DNA from: Paracoccaceae bacterium | Lineage (GTDB): Bacteria; Pseudomonadota; Alphaproteobacteria; Rhodobacterales; Rhodobacteraceae | Direction of reading: 5' to 3' | Length of the DNA stretch: 7,094 bases | Assembly: GCA_015485375.1 (NCBI GenBank) | Contig: WFTU01000136.1 | Coordinates: forward strand, 1 to 7,094 | Shown here: positions 6,619 through 7,094 of the stretch, in pieces | Numbering within the stretch: the first letter of the stretch is position 1 | How the letters are laid out: each line of letters opens with the position of its first letter | Notes under the pieces: model-generated | Seen by the model: the letters and a program-made list of their open reading frames with translations, nothing else | What the model was told of the DNA's origin: nothing | The model's database searches: none | Position numbers and translations under genes: made by a program

Positions 6619-7094
6619 ATGAACGACAAACCCTATCATTATGCGGTAATTGCCCGCGCGATTGCCTTTATTGACGAACGCGCACCGGAACAGCCGACGC
6701 TTGAGGAAACCGCTGCCGCTGTCGACCTGTCGCCAGCGCATTTCCAGCGGGTGTTCAGCCAGTGGGTCGGGGTCAGCCCGAAACGCTATCAGCAATATCT
6801 GACACTGGACCACGCAAAGGATCTGCTGCGCGAGCGGTTCTCGGTGCTGGAAGCCGCGACCGAAACCGGCCTCTCCGGCCCGTCGCGCCTGCATGATCTG
6901 TTCGTGAAGTGGGAGGCCATGTCCCCCGGCGAATATGCCCGTGGCGGCGCGGGGCTGACCGTCAACTACGGCTGGTTCGAATCTCCCTTCGGCGAGGTTC
7001 TGGCCATGGGCACCGAACGCGGCATTTGCGGTCTGGCCTTCGCCGGGGAGTTCGGCCGCGACGTGGCGATGCAGGACATGACCTCCCGCTGGCC
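6619..7094 (+). CDS. AraC-type HTH / methylated-DNA-protein cysteine methyltransferase fusion (Ada-like, 3' end cut)
   Basis: The open frame of 158 complete codons continues past the right edge. Residues about 10-108 form an AraC-type DNA-binding domain with two helix-turn-helix units (about 28-50 and 76-100, ending in the typical MSPGEYARGG). From about residue 113 the start of the methyltransferase's ribonuclease-H-like domain is seen (YGWFESPFGEVLAM...GICGLAF). The PCHR active-site cysteine that accepts the methyl group from O6-methylguanine must lie outside the window, so activity cannot be judged. Unlike E. coli Ada, there is no N-terminal zinc/cysteine methyl-phosphotriester domain: the protein starts directly at the AraC part. 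The ATG at 6619 is preceded by AGAAGG with six-base spacing, and an in-frame TAG at 6586-6588 with no ATG, GTG or TTG start between fixes it. It probably repairs alkylated guanine; whether it regulates transcription is unclear. Confidence 0.9.
   Translation, partial: MNDKPYHYAVIARAIAFIDERAPEQPTLEETAAAVDLSPAHFQRVFSQWVGVSPKRYQQYLTLDHAKDLLRERFSVLEAATETGLSGPSRLHDLFVKWEAMSPGEYARGGAGLTVNYGWFESPFGEVLAMGTERGICGLAFAGEFGRDVAMQDMTSRW

Overview
The window is chromosomal, GC-rich, densely packed bacterial DNA. Protein features point to an alphaproteobacterium, most likely of the Rhodobacterales/Rhodobacteraceae: the sequence style of UbiE, UbiB and endonuclease III, a PfkB-type 'adenosine kinase' directly behind nth, and a DEAD-box helicase with a long Lys/Arg-rich tail. 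This assignment comes from remembered family sequence style, not from a search.

Layout, left to right. Positions 1-1475 (minus strand) hold almost all of ubiB, with its C-terminus cut by the window edge. Its ATG overlaps the TGA of ubiE (1472-2215, minus) by four bases, so the two ubiquinone genes form a translationally coupled pair behind a plausible promoter at 2249-2277. Upstream lies a TetR-family regulator (2307-2909, minus) whose putative promoter is overlapped by a TTAG-N6-CTAA inverted repeat, suggesting self-repression. Next is a DEAD-box RNA helicase (2989-4746, minus). It is preceded by a 126-base intergenic region containing three consecutive inverted repeats that may form a structured mRNA leader. 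A PfkB-family sugar/nucleoside kinase (4873-5865, minus) overlaps the end of endonuclease III (nth, 5862-6506, minus) by four bases, forming a second coupled pair. Finally, an AraC-HTH/O6-methylguanine-DNA methyltransferase fusion starts at 6619 on the plus strand and runs off the right edge.

Functional themes. ubiE and ubiB serve ubiquinone synthesis and therefore respiration. nth and the Ada-like gene are divergently placed DNA base-damage repair genes sharing a 112-base spacer. The helicase is probably involved in RNA remodelling (ribosome assembly or mRNA decay). The kinase probably acts in nucleoside salvage.

No gene-free stretch exceeds 300 bases. I see no rRNA, tRNA, CRISPR array, insertion sequence, phage gene or toxin-antitoxin pair. 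The region looks like ordinary core genome. I did not find an undescribed multi-gene system, and the items worth a second look are regulatory ones: the helicase leader, the TetR operator and the repair-gene spacer.
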